Positions 40,995-54,272 of a stretch of DNA of 64,000 nucleotides are shown one piece after another. The position numbers and the translations under genes are program-made. Where the stretch lies: assembly GCA_033816765.1 (NCBI GenBank), contig CM066291.1, positions 3,658,001 to 3,722,000 on the forward strand, read 5' to 3'. Origin of the DNA: Nothopassalora personata (taxonomy: Eukaryota; Ascomycota; Dothideomycetes; Mycosphaerellales; Mycosphaerellaceae). Within the stretch, counting starts at the first letter, position 1; every line of letters begins with the position of its first letter. The notes below the pieces were generated by a model, which was given only the letters and a program-made list of their open reading frames with translations, was not told the origin of the DNA and ran no database searches.

Positions 40995-42290
40995 GACGGG
41001 ATACGTAATAACGTCGCCGGGTAGCGAGAACCCCGGGACTAGTACCCCGAATGAAAACTTCTAACTTATGCTATAGTAACTGTACTAGCGATAGGAAGAG
41101 ATGTAAGCCGAGTTAATTGTAACGCGCGCCGCTTTAAAAGAATCGGAAGACGCTCGACGTTAGTTAACACCTATAGTCTCGCCGCTAGTTCATAACGAGA
41201 CGACTACTAGTGACCTAATAAGACAGCTACTATAGACGCTAAACGCCGCCGCGCCCTCGCCGCGTACCGGAGAAGAACCGTCGAGTCCTAGAGGTTAGAA
41301 CCCCCCTTCCTAGGACGGTAAGGTAGAGACATTCCGCGATTACTTCTTAAGGTTAAAGAGCTCTTTTAGGGTACGATCCGCCCTAAAACCGACGCTCTCT
41401 AAGGAGTATTACTAGGACGCGATTAACGACACCTTACTAGCGAGAGAGCGTACTAGGATGCGGCACTTCTAGGACAAGGGAGACGGCGAACTTAGGAAGG
41501 ACCCCGTTACTTTCTTTACGTAACTCGAGAAAGTCTTCGGTAATAGCAACGAGCGCGCTAAGGCCCTAGAGTAGCTTACTAAGATTAAACATACGAACGG
41601 TTAACCTTAGTACGATTACTAGATGAAATTCGACGGACTCCTACTAAGCGCCGGCGGAGAGAACTAGAGCGACGACGCGAAGATTAGTTACTTACGTAAC
41701 ACCTTCTCGAACCCCGTTCGGATGTACACGGCGGCTATACTAAAGAAGGAGGACTACTACGAGTTTACGGGGGAGGTCGAACGGATTATAACTAACCTCG
41801 AGGACACGGACTAGTTCAAAATAGCCCATAAGAGGTAGAGGGACAATAATAAGGACTCTAGTACGACCGCTATAGTTACTACCCGTTCTTTTACGAGAGC
41901 GGCTAGTAGCTAGGTTAATGCCGATAGTAACACTATTATAGTACTAACCCGGATAAGCGGAGGCCGCTCTAGAAGTCGTAGAGATCGGAAGGAGGATAAA
42001 GGGAGGTAGAGAGTAAAATAGGTAGACACCGCGGAGAGGGATCGTAGGCGCTAAGAACAGCTCTGTTTCCGCTATAGAGCGAGCGGACATCGAGTGAAGG
42101 AATGCCCGTACGCCGTAGTAGTCAATCCTACTAGGATTAATGCGGCCTCGGTCGCGCCGATCCTAGAGGACGACGGATTTAAGTCGGGTCCCGAAGAGAT
42201 AGGAAAAGACTAGCTCCTAGTCAAAAGCTAGAACTAGGAGACAAAGAAGCACTAGTAAAGGGGTAGAACGTAGTTAAGAGTTCTATAAAT
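40995..42290 (+). pseudogene. gag: Element E gag, RIP-mutated
   Basis: The translation with stops shows a Gag domain (about 41320-41830: KVETFRDYFLRLKSSFRVRS, ...PVRMYTAAILKKEDYYEFTG). A basic linker follows, then a zinc knuckle at about 42061-42105 (LCFRYRASGHRVKEC) in which the second Cys is Tyr (TGT or TGC to TAT). The start codon is not clear. Confidence 0.75.
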
Positions 42291-45287
42291 AGGAATCTTA
42301 TATATACTAACGTACTCCTAAACGAAAGTTACGGAACGTTTGCCCTTATCGATAAAGGATATATGTACTACGCTATAATTAACGGAGACCTAGCGAAAGG
42401 CCTCGGTCTTACGTATGTTAGTAACGAGAGCCGTAAGGCTATAGGGTTTACGAAGGCGATGCGGAACTCGATCGAAGGAGTAGTCGCCTTCCGTATAGAA
42501 ACTGCCGGAATCTACTAGGTAGTTTATGCTTACGTCGTGCCTAATCTAGACTTCCCTATAATCCTAGGGAACCCGTAGAAGGCGCATAACTAGATCCGGA
42601 CTACGCCTAAAAAGCGCCGGTACTACTATAGCTTAGTAAAGAAATAGGTACCCGAAGGACGTAACTACGAAGAACACGAATCGGGTAAGCGTTTCGCTAC
42701 GATTGCCGCGGTAACCGTAGAAGATATTAAGAAAGCCCTTAGTAAGAAGGAGCCGCCTACGCGAGAGGAACTTAAGAAAGGCTTGCCTCTAGAACTTTAG
42801 GATATGTTACCGCTGTTTTCTACTAGGGAAGCTAATAAACTAGCTCCGTACCGCGGCGACCTTAACTATAAGATCGAGATACGGACGAAAGCCGACGGAA
42901 GCCCGGAACCATTGCCCTAGGGACCGCTCTATAGCATGTCTAAAGACGAGCTACTTATCCTCCGGAAGTTACTAACGGAACTATAGCGTAAGGGTTACAT
43001 TCGCCCTTCCACCTTAGAAGCGGCGGCTCCCGTCTTATTCGTAAGGAAGCCCGGGGGAGGACTTAGGTTCTACTATAATTATAGAGCATTGAACTCGATT
43101 ACTAAGTAGGACCGTTATCCGCTACTATTAATCTCGGAAACCATTCGGAATCTAACGGGCGCTAGATAGATTACGAAGGTTAACGTTGTTACCGCATTCT
43201 ACTACCTTCGGATAGCTCGAGGCGAAGAGTATAAGACGGCTTTTCGAACTAGATTCGGTCTTTAGGAGTAGCTAGTATGTCCGTTCGGTTTGTCCGGGGC
43301 CCCCATAACATTCTAGCGGTATATTAACAGTTTATTACGGGACTACCTAGACGACTTTACCTCGGCCTACGCTAACGACGTCGTTATTTACTCCGACGGA
43401 ACAAAAAAGGACTATTTCTAGAAGGTTTGCATCGTGCTCTAGAAGCTTTAGGACGGAGGCCTTTTCCTAGATCTAGGGAAGTGTAAGTTCGCATAGAAGA
43501 AGGTTAAGTACCTCAGGTTTATTATACACGCCGACGGGATAGGAGTAGGACCCGACCCCGAGAAGGTAGCAGTAGTAAAGGACTAGAAGGCACTAGTTAC
43601 CTAGAAGGAAGTGCGGCGTTTCTTAGGCTTCGCGAACTACTACCGGATGTTTATTCTAAACTATTCGAAGCTCGCCGAGCCCTTAACGTCGCTAACCGGT
43701 AAGAATAAGGTATTTTCCTAGAGAGATCGTTAGGCTAATACGTTTAAGTCCCTAAAAGATAAGTACTATAAAGCACTAGTTTTAGCCTACTAGAACTCGG
43801 AGCTCCCTACCTTTTTAGAGACGGACTATAGCGGCTTTACGCTTAGAGGCGCCCTCCTATAAGAAAAGGACGGAGTCGTAAAACTAGTAGGATTCTACTC
43901 GAAGAAGCTTAACAAGGCTAAGATTAACTACTACATTCACGATAAGGAGATGCTCGCGGTAGTGTCCTATCTTAAGGAATAGGCTCCCGAGTTAAAAACA
44001 TGTAGGCCCTTTATAATCTAGACGGACTATAAGAACCTAGAATACTTTAAAAAGAAGAGATAGCTTTCCGAACGGCAGATCCGGTAGGTTAAGGAAGTTA
44101 CAAAATTCCAGTTTTCACTAGTGTATAGGCCGGGTACCGAGGCGATTGTGCCGGACGCCCTTTCTCGAAGGGAGTAGGACACACTTAGGGAGGACGACAA
44201 GTTATTACGGTATCGTAGGTTTCTTAAACCGGACATCGTAAAGAATTAGCCGGGCTCGAGGGTAGTAGACGTTAGCTCGACTATAAAGGTTTCGTTAGTA
44301 CGAATCTTAGCTACGTAGTTCGAAGGACTATCCGCTATAGAAGAGGCGGATTTACCGGACGTACTATAGGGACCCTTCTAAGACTAGGAGCTAAACGACC
44401 TCTAGGAAAGAACTATCGAGAAGGATAGCACGTTCTAAGCGGTACACCGCGCGATTAAGGTAGGAGCGCGTTCGCTTCCTAGCGAGGTGAAACTTAAGGT
44501 ATAAGTAGGTAACTATAGCATCGACCGTAACGGGTATCTTTACTACCGCGGTAGGATTTAGGTGCCTAGAGCTCCTAGTTCTACGGAGTCCGACTACAAG
44601 GAGGCGGACATAGCGATTCTATAGAACGACACCCTTCGAACTAAGCTAATCTAATCCGTACACGATTCACCGGTGTACGGCTACCCTAGCCGGGACTCTA
44701 TAGCATCGATACTAAGTCGTAACTTCTACTAGCCCCTATAGTCTAAGCACGTAAGGCAGTTCTTAAGGAACTGTAACTACTACGGTAGGAATAAGGTGTA
44801 GAGAGAATAAAAACACGGCCTCCTATAACCCTTACCGGTCCCCGACCGATTCTTCTAGGAGATCTCGATAGATTTCATAACGGACATACCTGAGTCGTAA
44901 GGGAACACTTGCCTCTAGGTAATTAAGGATCGACTAAGTAAGACCGTCGTTTTAGAAGCGATGCCTACTATAAAAGCCGAGGACTGCGCTAAAAGGTTCT
45001 TAGACTACTAGGTAAGATACTACGGCCTCCCTTAAGCTATTACGAGTGACCGGGGTACTAACTGGACGAGTACCTTCTAGAGGACCTTCTATCGTTTAAC
45101 CGGTATAAAATAGAGGCTTAGCTCCGCCTACTACCTATAAACCGACGGAGGCCCGGAACGGTTAAACTAGGAAGTCTAGGCTTACCTTCGTAACTACATT
45201 AACTATAAGCAGTCCGACTAGAAACGCTAGCTCCCTACGGCGTAACTTACTCTAAACGCGCGGTATTACGCTAGGCTAGGAATAAGC

Positions 45288-45696
45288 TATTATTGTCTCG
45301 TTCTAGGGCTAGTCTCAAAAGAGAGATAAGTTAAGTCACGTGGCGGTATTATTCTTTAGAGAGGCTAAAGCAAGCTAAGCGAAGATGAATAATAGGAATA
45401 AGAGTTATATTCCAATTAGTGAGATAGTAACATAAGTTGAACGCATTAGAACCATAAGGGTTTCTAGCGTTCCTAAATATAAAGGAGATAGAGCGTTTAC
45501 TCTCCGTGCTCTCTATGCTCTCTATGCTCTCTCGAGATTACCGAGATTAACGAGATTAAGGAGATCACTTCAGTTACTCTCTCGGTTCCTTAGTTTTATT
45601 CCTACGGGTAAGAGAGCACTTCTCGGGCGGAAGCGCCTACCAATTGTAGAGGTCTAATTAGTTAGCTTCCTTTAGCCCTAGATTAGAACCGTAACA
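45288..45696 (-). repeat. 3' LTR of element D
   Basis: 409 bp; + strand TATTATTGTCTCG...ACCGTAACA (first G changed to A). CACGTG at 45337-45342. Same family as the solo LTR at 32265-32698. Confidence 0.9.
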
Positions 45697-45771
45697 CTAT
45701 CCCCCTTTTAGCCTAGCTCTATCCTAGAGCTTCATAAGTTATGTTGTACTTCCTTTTCGTGTCTCGTAACG

Positions 45772-46435
45772 ATGTCTTCTTCCTCCTAATCTAAATCTAC
45801 CGCTCGCCGTAAGAAGAAAGCCTAGTAGATCTTTCGTAACGGCGATACCGCAATGCGTCCGTATGATTCTTATTAAAAGGAGGGCCGTGTGTGTAAGGTG
45901 TACATCTCATCTAGTCGCTATTCCGAGTACTAGTAGCGGAATCTAAAGAGTTGCAATGCGAGGGTAACCGAGGGCGAGTGGAAGCGCTTATCGCTTTAGC
46001 GGAAGAAATTGTTGTAGGAACTAGATACCGCGAAGAGGATTCTTAGTGAAAGGTAGGATGCCTTAATAGAAGCGTATATAAAGGAAATGCGCTTTCGTAA
46101 GCAATTGGATGCGGTTAATTAGAAGGTTGCGGAGGGTCGTTCGTTAGAAGATCGGTTGTTACTAGACGAGGATCTAGGGGCGTAGGAGTACGCTATAGTA
46201 GACGCGGATCATAGTGCTCCTAATCTATCCTTGTCTCCTTAGACCTAGAGTACTGTCGAAGGTCTTCCGGACGACTTCTAGCTTTCTCCTTCTAGCGAGA
46301 CGGTGCCGTCGGTAGCTTAGCCGTCTCCTTCGTAAGGGTATTTATTTATAAGTTGTGTCCCTGTTCTTATTAATCGGCTAGGTAGCTTAGTAGTAGAGCG
46401 TAAGCTGTCTATACTCTTAAGGACGTAGGTTCGAT
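45772..46435 (+). pseudogene. Antisense Cys6/coiled-coil ORF of element D, RIP-mutated
   Basis: The ATG at 45772 (MSSSS-stop-SKSTARRKKKA) lies 75 bp from the 3' LTR. Cluster positions fit CX2CX6CX8CX2CX6C with four Cys now Tyr (YDSY...C...Y..Y...C; TGC or TGT to TAC or TAT). A coiled-coil region (EWKRLSL, ELDTAKRILSER, EAYIKEMRFRKQLDAVN) and an acidic tail follow. The natural end is uncertain: the phase read here passes into the tRNA-like sequence, to a TAG near 46433. The sequence is well diverged from the B and A/G versions but is the same architecture, closest in layout to the intact ORF of element C. Confidence 0.7.
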
Positions 46436-46448
46436 TCCTACTCTAGTC
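46376..46448 (+). tRNA. tRNA-like sequence of element D (degenerate)
   Basis: 73 nt, GGCTAGG...TCTAGTC acceptor (one more G-T pair than the A/G copy), T arm GTAGG-TTCGATT-CCTAC, D-type stem GCTTA/TAAGC. Central segment TGTCTATACTCTTAAGGACG, in which GTC and GAC can pair. Confidence 0.5.
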
Positions 46449-46479
46449 GTCCGTTTACTTAAAAGTTACTATATCTTAT

Positions 46480-49400
46480 AGTATAGTTACTTCTAAGTAA
46501 GCGCCGTTTTAATACTCCCGAATCTTCTACTAATAGTTTCGTAGGTTTTCTTTTAGTTCCTAGGTATTTTCTAATTCGTCGTATTCCTTCCATTTAATAA
46601 GGTATCGCTAACCCTTTTTTTCTAGTATTTTTTTAACTTTAAATTCGTTTTCTGCTTCCGGCTCGAAATGGAAGCTCTCTTAGTAAGGTGTTCTAGCGTC
46701 TACGGGTTCTAGCTTAGAGATATAGAAGACTAGGTGGATTTTTGCGTTAGGTAGTAGTCGTAGTCGATAGTTAACTAGTCCTACGACTTTGTCGATTAAA
46801 AATGGTCCGACCTTAACGTAATCCAGTTTCTTAGTCTACCTTCTTGTTCTTAAGTTTTTTGTAAGGAGATAGACCTTATCCCCCTTTTTTAGTAGAGGTG
46901 CCATTTTTCTCGTGTCCTACCGTTATTAAGACAGTTTTCGTTATGCATCTTCGATCGCCTTGCGTGTTTCTTTATGCACTTCCTTAAGAGTATCCGTCGT
47001 TACGATTACTCTCTCGGCCTATAGATGGGATCTAGGTGTTCCGAATAGGTTAGGATCTTTACTAAAGTTCGCATAAAATAGCGTCGTTAAAGTTGTCTCC
47101 GATTTGTGGTTGTTTAGTGCAATCTGCGCCATTGGCAGTAATGAAACCCAGTTGTCTTATACATAGTTAATGTAGTGTCGTAGGTATTGTTCTAGCGTTT
47201 AATTCATCCTTTCGGTTTGTCCGTCTATCTCCGGATAATATGCTGTCAATAGCTTATGTTTAATTCCGATCGTTCCTATAAGCGTCTTCTAGTAGTTTAA
47301 TGTGAATAGCTTATCTCTATCCGTTATAAACGCTTAAGGGAATCCGTGGTATCGGATAAGTCTATCTAGTACGAGGTATCCGAGCTGCTCTACATTGTAC
47401 GTTTCTAATGTAGGAATAAAGTGTACGTATTTCGTAAGTCTATTAACTATAACTAGTATTATGTCGTATAGTTGTTTCGTAACTTAATCTCTTAACGGTA
47501 GGAGTTTTGTAATAAAGTCTATTATGACTTCGTCCTATGGTTTCGTCGGTAGTGTCCTAAACTGTAGGTAACCGTATTTTGTATGTCTCGTAGCCTTGTT
47601 TCGTTAGTAGTGTACGCATTGTTTAATGTAGCGTGACACCTTAAGTCTTATCTATAGAAATGAGAAACTGCGCTATATTAGGTCTATAGTTTTTAAAGTT
47701 CTAGGGTGTCTATAAGTTAGTCCGTCGTAATGTTGTTAAATGCATTCTTCTTCTCGATCCTTCGGTACTTAGTATTTCCCTTACGATATAGGGAACTGTT
47801 CGTCCTTATCGCCTAGTATCCGTACGATGTTATTAAATTCTCTCGTGTTTGTACTACGACTTCCGTCGGGGTTTGTCTTTAATATCTTATGTTGCACTAG
47901 TTCTTTTCCTTCTATATAGTCGCTTCTTCGGCTTAGCGCGTCGGCGCGGCCATTCTCTCTTCCTAGAGTATATTTGATTTCGAACTTATACTATCCTAGT
48001 AGCTCCGACTAGCGGGCTTGCCTTCGGGTAAGTTCTTTCGTCGTTATAAAGTACGTAAGATTCTTATAGTTAGAAAGAATCGTTAACTTCGGTAGGCCCT
48101 CGACATATACTCTCTAATGTTACATAGTAGCAACAATGGCTAGAAGCTCTTTATCATAGATGTCGTAGTTCTGTTCCGCTGTAGTCATTTTCCGGGAGTA
48201 ATAGGCTACTAGGTGTCTCTACCTATTATGTGTCTATGTTAAACACGCGCCTATTGCTATATTAGACGCATCGGTCTCGATGTAGACTTCCTTACTACTA
48301 TCGAATAGTCGAAGCGTAGGGGCTAAAGCGCATTGTTCCTTAAGTTTCTTAAATGCTTTAATCTGTTCTTTTCCCTATTTCTAAGTAACGTCCTTTCTTA
48401 CAAGTATCGTTATTAGTGCTGCTGTCTTTAAGTAGTCCTTAATGAATTTCCGGTTGTAGTTCGCTAGTCTAAGGAATGATTGTACGTCCTTAACTGTTTT
48501 TGGTTCTAGCTATTCTCTAATTGACTATGTCTTCGCAGGGTCGATCGTTATCCCTATAGTGCTAATAATAAAGCCTAGGAATTTAACTTCTTTCTTATAG
48601 AATTCGCATTTCTCGGGTACCGTCTTAAATCCTAATTACGTGAGTCGTTCGAAGACGTCCTAGACTTGTCTTATATGTTCCTATAGGGATCCTTTCGTGT
48701 AGACTAGTATGTCGTCTATGTAGGCGATAACGCATACGTCGAGTAGGTCTCTAAGTGTTTCGTTAACAAGGTCCTAGTAGGATACGGGTGCGTTAGTTAA
48801 TCCCATTAGCATAACTAAGAATTCGTAAAGTCCGTATCTTGTCCTAAAGGCGGTTTTCCATTCTTCTCCTTCTACTATTCGTATAGCATAAAAGGCATCT
48901 CGTAGGTTAATCTTCGTGTACTAGTCTAATCCGGTTAATCTGTCTTATGCTTCTTCGATGTTAGGTAGCGGGTATCGGTTGTTAATCGTAATCTCGTTTA
49001 ACTTCCTATAGTCCTATACGAGTCGTAACTTCCCGTTTGCTTTTAGAACGAACATGCATAGAGTTCCTGCACTTAAGGTAGATCTTCTTATCCATCCTTT
49101 AGCTAGCTTCTCTTTTAGCTATTCTCGTAGGGTCTATAGCTCTTTCTTAGACATTTAATATAGGGGTCCCTATAGAGGCTCTTTCTCTAGCTAAATGTTA
49201 ATCTTGTGATCCCATGGGCGGTACTTAGGTAAGGCAGTTTTGCCTCTTTCCTCTTTAAAGAGTCGCGACCACTTACGATACTCCTTAGGAATACTTAACT
49301 CTAAGATGTTAGTATTCTTCGATAGTTCGTTACTTCTATTACTTCTAGTAACTTCGTAACCCGGCGGCCCTACGCTAGTGTCTATCCCGGTCGAAGGTAG

Positions 49401-49865
49401 TTCTTCTATCCTTCTATTCGGCGTAAGCTGTATCTCGTTTAGCTATTTCCTTACCTTATCTACTAGTGAACGCTGCTACTACGTAGGCTAAATGTCGATA
49501 ACGCAATCGCATTCCCTAAATGTGAGTACTCCTCTTCTCTAGTCGATTACTAGATTGTGCTTTCTTAACTAAGGCATACCTAATACTATGTTATAACTAG
49601 CTATATTAGTGACATCTAAGGTAATATTCTCGTAGTGCTGTTAGATAGCTAGTGGCAATGGTATCGTCTCCCATTCTACGCTAGGTAACGATAATCCGTT
49701 TACCGCGATCAACTCGTAACCCTATTTCTTCTTTAGGGTAGCTAACCCGTTTCTTCTTGTAAAAGACTCAGAGATAAAATTCCCCGCTACTCCTAAGTCG
49801 ATTATGACACTAGTCTTATGTCCGTTAACGATTGCTTATGTCTAGAAAACTGTGTTTAATGTCGA
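46480..49865 (-). pseudogene. pol: Element D pol with protease, RIP-mutated
   Basis: Minus strand: protease IIDLGVAGNF (about 49810-49778), RT with EITI-type motif near 48990 and YIDD at 48711-48722, RNase H (about 48000-48500), integrase (about 46900-47830), chromodomain region (about 46500-46780). Fewer stops than in A/G, but no frame is intact. Confidence 0.85.
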
Positions 49866-51945
49866 TACGTGAGCCTAAGTATTGCATAACTCCCTCCGGT
49901 CGCTTATTCCTAGGGAGCTAATCCTTTTCCCGAATAGTATGTAGTTCGCTATGCTTCGTGCCTAGAGGCTTCGGCTAGAACCTGTAGCTCGTTGCCCTGT
50001 GTCTACACTTGTAGTCTATTACGTTCCTAGATCTTCTACGTTTCTAAGTAGAGTGCGCGTGCGTGCTACACTATGTTGCGTAATTCATTCGATATGAATG
50101 TTCCTAACAGTGTAAGATATCCGGTTCCTATTATTCGGCTTCCTATCGGTAGTCGTTCTATAACGGTGGTTACTAGATTCTCGGTTGTTTCCATAAGTGG
50201 GTATCCCTAGGCTATGCCTCGTAGGGTGTCGAGTATCTTGTTAAACTTAATGGAATGTAGCCTCCTTCGTCTACCTATCTTAGGTAGGAATTCCTCGTGC
50301 CTTCTTTATAGGTAGATAATTATGTCGTACAGTTTTTTAGGTGCATCTACCGTGAAGGTAAGTTGTTCGTTGTCGTCGTTAGTGTTGCTCTCTTCTCCTT
50401 CGGAGGAATCTTCTTCGCTTAATTCTTCCGGATCCTGTTCTTCCTCGATAGTATCTAGCCCGGTGGTTTCTTAACTTTCTTCCTATAGTTCTAGTAACTA
50501 TGATCCGTTCCATCCTAGGTCCTGATTTTCTTTATCGCTTCCATCTTCGTTAAAGTAGGATTTATCGATGTCTACTTCTCGGAGCGTAGCGTCTTACCTA
50601 TGCGTCGCTCCTAGGGTTCCTCGTAGTTGCTAAGGCTAATACCCTACGCCTAACTTCGCGGCGTAGTGGATTTAACACGAGTCTTAGTAACAGAATCGCT
50701 AATGAAGGCTTCTATAACCATTTCGAGACTTAGATTCGGTCTCGTAGTCGACTCTTCGTGTTATTATGTTGAACTGTCGTAGTTGGTTCTTCGCATTAAA
50801 TGGAATAACTACCATTTGCTGCCTATAGTATCCTCCTCGTCCTTCTAAGGGGTCTAGGAGAGGCGTCGTGCTTCTATTACTAGCTCTCTCCTCTACTCTC
50901 CGGGTATAGTCGGTATCTCCTCGAGATCTAACGCTACTCTTAGATTTACTAGTTCGGGGTTGCATTATATTGAACTACTCGCGGCGTACTATATTCTTAC
51001 CGCGGCAATCCCGCGCTATGTAACCTTCCTTACTATAGGCATAGTATATAAGTTTTCCTTTTCCTTTAAAGGGCTTCTTTCCGTAGCCCCTACTCTTATC
51101 GATCCTCCGTCCTCGTTAGGTAACGTCTAGTTCCATTAGCTGTAGTCTATAGTAGGGTTGGCTTTGTCGTGAGAATTCTCCCTTCGTAACGTATCCTCCT
51201 AAGGTCCTACGGTCCGGAGCGTATCCTACTATTCCTCCTACTTTAGAGTCGTATTTCTTCTCCTAGTATCGTTCCTAGAGCTAGTTATCGATGTTAATCG
51301 ACGCTTTTATTAGCTCTTCGAGGTTAGTAATCTGTCCTCCGTGTCTTATTAACTCGTCCTTAACGGAGTCCTTAAGTCTACGTCGGAACATAGTTATTAA
51401 CGCCGTCTAGTCCCATCCGGTGATTTGTCCGTATTCTTCGAATTTGGCTACATACTCTAAAGTAGACGTCTTCTACTTTAGGTGTTAAATGATTCGTATA
51501 GCCTATTGGACTTCGTTCGAGGTTCTAAAGATTGATTTCATCTTCTCTTTAAAAAGGGTGTAGCTCCTAAACATTCTAGTGGGGTCTAATCGTCCTATAC
51601 CTTCAAGGTATTCCTTAAGGTAAGGTTTAATCCAGTTCTACGCGCTTCCGCGAAGGTACGTAATGGCGAAGATAGTTCTTTTATCGGCATCGACTAGGTT
51701 AAACATGAGATACATATCCATCTAATTGATCCAGTCGTCGAACTTAGCCCTGCCTCTATAGAAGAGGTCTAGCTTAGTAGCCTTAACGTCGTTCCTCCTT
51801 AGAGTAGGCTCGTTATCGTTATTAGACTTATCGTCCTTCGTGGTAGTCTATTGTAGTAGCGCACGGCGGATGCTTCCTACTTCGCTAGGGGCGGGTGTTC
51901 CCCTACTAGCTGCTTAAGTAGCGCTTATCCTAAGGGCGTTTAAAG
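49866..51945 (-). pseudogene. gag: Element D gag, RIP-mutated
   Basis: Minus strand: Gag domain (about 51250-51800), zinc knuckle near 51055-51005 (YYAYSKEGYIARDC, Cys to Tyr changes), an open piece at 50965-50699 (MQPRTSKSKSSVRSRGDT...) and a Ser/Glu/Asp-rich linker toward the protease. Homologous to the gag of element C. Confidence 0.8.
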
Positions 51946-52354
51946 TGTTATTATCTCGTTCTAGGGCTAGTCTTAAAAGAGAGATAAGTTAAGTCACGTG
52001 GCGGTATTATTCTTTAGAGAGGCTAAAGCAAGCTAAGCGAAGATAAATAATAGGAATAAGAGTTGTATTCCAATTAGTAAGATAGTAACATAAGTTAAAC
52101 GTATTAGAACTATAAGGGTTTCTAGCGTTCCTAAATATAAAGGAGATAGAGCGTTTGCTCTCCGTACTCTCTATGCTCTCTATGCTCTCTCGAGATCACC
52201 GAGATTAACGAGATTAAGGAGATTACTTCAGTTACTCTCTCGGTTCCTTAGTTTTATTCCTACGGGTAAGAGAGCACTTCTCGGGCGGAAGCGCCTACCA
52301 ATTGTAGAGGTCTAATTGGTTAGCTTCCTTTAGCCCTAGATTAGAACCGTAACA
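51946..52354 (-). repeat. 5' LTR of element D
   Basis: 409 bp, TGTTATTATCTCG...ACCGTAACA on the + strand; followed by TAAGC. Confidence 0.9.
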
Positions 52355-53060
52355 TAAGCCCCTTCTTCGCGGTATACGGATACGAGGTACTATTACCCGT
52401 TTAGTTATAACCGGATCTAGAGACCTCTTAGTTAGACGCCGCGTAACGGGCAACGCTATTCGTAGAAAGGATGTAAAAGATTACGGACTTGTATTAGGCG
52501 AGTATAGCGGAAGCCGCCTAAAAATAGGAGGACTACGCTAACCGGGATAGGAAGCCCGTACTAATCTATCGTATAGGCGACAAAGTTTAGCTAGATCTAC
52601 GCAACTATGTTACTATACGACTAAAGAAGAGCCTCGACTATAGACACGCGAAGTATACGGTAGTAGAAGTAATCTTACCGTTATCTATACGCTTATCTAG
52701 GATCCCCGACGGGATCTACCCGGTCTTCTATCCTAACTTGCTACGACCTATAAGCTAAGACCCCTTACCTAGATAGGAGATCGATAATAAACAGCCGGAC
52801 CCTATTATAATTGAGTCTTACGAAGAGTAGTAGGTAGAATAGATCCTTTACGCTAGAACTAAGGTTAGAGGTAGAGGCCGAGTACACGAAGTCCTAGTGA
52901 AATAGACCGGATACTACAAGCCTACATAGGAACTATTAGGGTACCTCGCGGACATAGTAGCCGCGGATAACTTCGAGAGGAGATATAGTAACCCGATAAC
53001 GCATAACGGACCGAAGGAGGCATAGGATACAAATAGAAGGGGGAGAAGGCGAAAAGGTAA

Positions 53061-54110
53061 GGATTACTAGGGATTTAGCGTAGATATAGGCGTTTAGGAA
53101 AAGGTAGGTGTTCTTTTAGGCTAGGGAGTCTTTTCAGGAGATAGAGAGAAGTAAGAAGGTATAGGTAAGTTTAAGAGCGTTTTATTTTAGCGGCGTCCGC
53201 CGTAAAAGTAGCGGAGCCCGATCCCTTTCGAGATAGCTACATACTATAATAGCCCGGTCGCGGCCCGCGCGAAAGACGAGGGTGCCCGAAGGCTAGTTAG
53301 TAGAGGCTAAGGCCTAACGTACGCGGCGCTAGCCTAGCTAGAGGTCGCGTAGGGCGCCCCCGGGACTAAGAGGTCGGTTAGAGATAGTTTTATAACGGGG
53401 CCCGTAGTATATACGTCTACCTAAAGGTAAGCTAAGCATTAGCTACAGTGCCTATAACCTTAGCGGCGACCGCACTAAAAGAATCGGTAAACGCGTATAA
53501 AGAGGCGGAGGCCGTAGAAACTCACCGGGAGAGCATACTAGTAGAGGCGTAGGGGACGTAGTAGATGCGGCGTTAGGCTATTTTATACTAGGCTCCGGTT
53601 AGAATGTTTCGGTCTCCGTAGGAATTTATTTGGACTTACTTACTAGTGTTAATAGGAGATGTAGTAGTAGTAGTTTCTATTTACGGCATACCATTAGTAT
53701 CTGTCGGAACCCGTAGGGAAAATGTTGTCTCCCTAAGCGATAGGCATAAGATGCGCGAATATGCCCCTAAGGCTAGAGACGCTTAGCTAGGGGGAGGGGG
53801 AGGGGCGACTTACGCGTACGGTAGGTAATAAGGAAAAGAAAGAAAAGAAAAAAAAAGAGAACGAGAACCTAAAGATATGTTCTAGGCTCCTATTGTTCAC
53901 ATATAATAATAGCTATTATTACTTAATAGATAATAGCAAACCTTACACTTACCTAGGTAACAATACTTTATCTCGGCGTCGGCGGGGCTAGACAATAAGG
54001 AAGAGAAGCTCGGGCGCTTCCTATTGCGAGCCTAACGAAAACACCTAGGACAATGGGCTCTAGGGCGGAGCTATAACTAGGGGCGGCGGAGGAGGAAGGG
54101 GGGGGGGTAG
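53061..54110 (+). other. 3' noncoding region of element E
   Basis: About 1 kb with no recognisable ORF. It ends in a purine-rich tract with a ten-base G run (about 54089-54110) directly before the 3' LTR, the likely polypurine tract. Less TA-rich than its surroundings. Confidence 0.6.
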
Positions 54111-54272
54111 TATAAGGGGCGGGCCCCTGTTTCTTAGCATAGGCTACGCCTATGCGTTCGGATTGCTTTCCGACACCTTTTCTTCGGATAGCGTGTAACT
54201 TCCCCTTTCTTCCATATCGAACTTATTATAAACTTTATAGAACTTTAGTGTATACGTCGTTTACCCATAACA
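54111..54272 (+). repeat. 3' LTR of element E
   Basis: 162 bp, TATAAGGGGCGGGCCCC...CCCATAACA; hairpin GCATAGGC-TAC-GCCTATGC at 54137-54155. Confidence 0.88.

Larger units (their letters stand above)
45288..52354 (-). mobile_element. Element D: full-length gypsy/chromovirus-like element, RIP-mutated
   Basis: 7067 bp with 409-bp LTRs (45288-45696 and 51946-52354) and a perfect duplication TAAGC (45283-45287 and 52355-52359). Minus orientation: gag at the right, then protease, RT, RNase H, integrase and chromodomain; near the 3' (left) end lie the antisense tRNA-like and antisense ORF on the + strand. It is the least interrupted member of the A/G-B-D-F family and served as my reference for gene order. 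Confidence 0.92.
42300..53060 (+). pseudogene. pol: Element E protease-RT-RNase H-integrase-chromodomain, RIP-mutated, interrupted by element D (45288-52354)
   Basis: Protease region near 42340-42580 (ends FPIILGNP). [22 protein letters not shown] (about 43030-43092), then a YAND box (43368-43379) where the first catalytic Asp codon has become Asn. RNase H: LETDYSGFTLRGALL (about 43820-43865), TDYKNLEYF and YRPGTEAIVPDALSRRE (about 44128-44178). Integrase: ISIDFITDIPES (about 44865), SDRGTNWTS (about 45048) and DGGPERLN (about 45138). Element D interrupts RYYARLGIS-PFFAVYGYE; the frame resumes at 52360, and chromodomain-like sequence follows (about 52830-52950). Confidence 0.85.
40788..54272 (+). 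mobile_element. Element E: gypsy-type LTR retrotransposon, RIP-mutated, split by element D
   Basis: Two 162-bp LTRs (40788-40949 and 54111-54272). The order in + orientation is gag, protease, RT, RNase H, integrase, chromodomain-like end, about 1 kb of noncoding DNA, a long purine tract and the 3' LTR. Interrupted at TAAGC by element D. The flanking pentamers differ (TTCCC left, TAAGG right) and the neighbours on each side are different parts of two gypsy copies, so E is probably a recombinant of two insertions. Confidence 0.82.

Noticed and set aside
46376..46448. A functional host tRNA-Lys gene
   Set aside because: The CTCTTAA loop resembles tRNA-Lys, but the anticodon arm does not fold and the sequence recurs with its element context in three copies.
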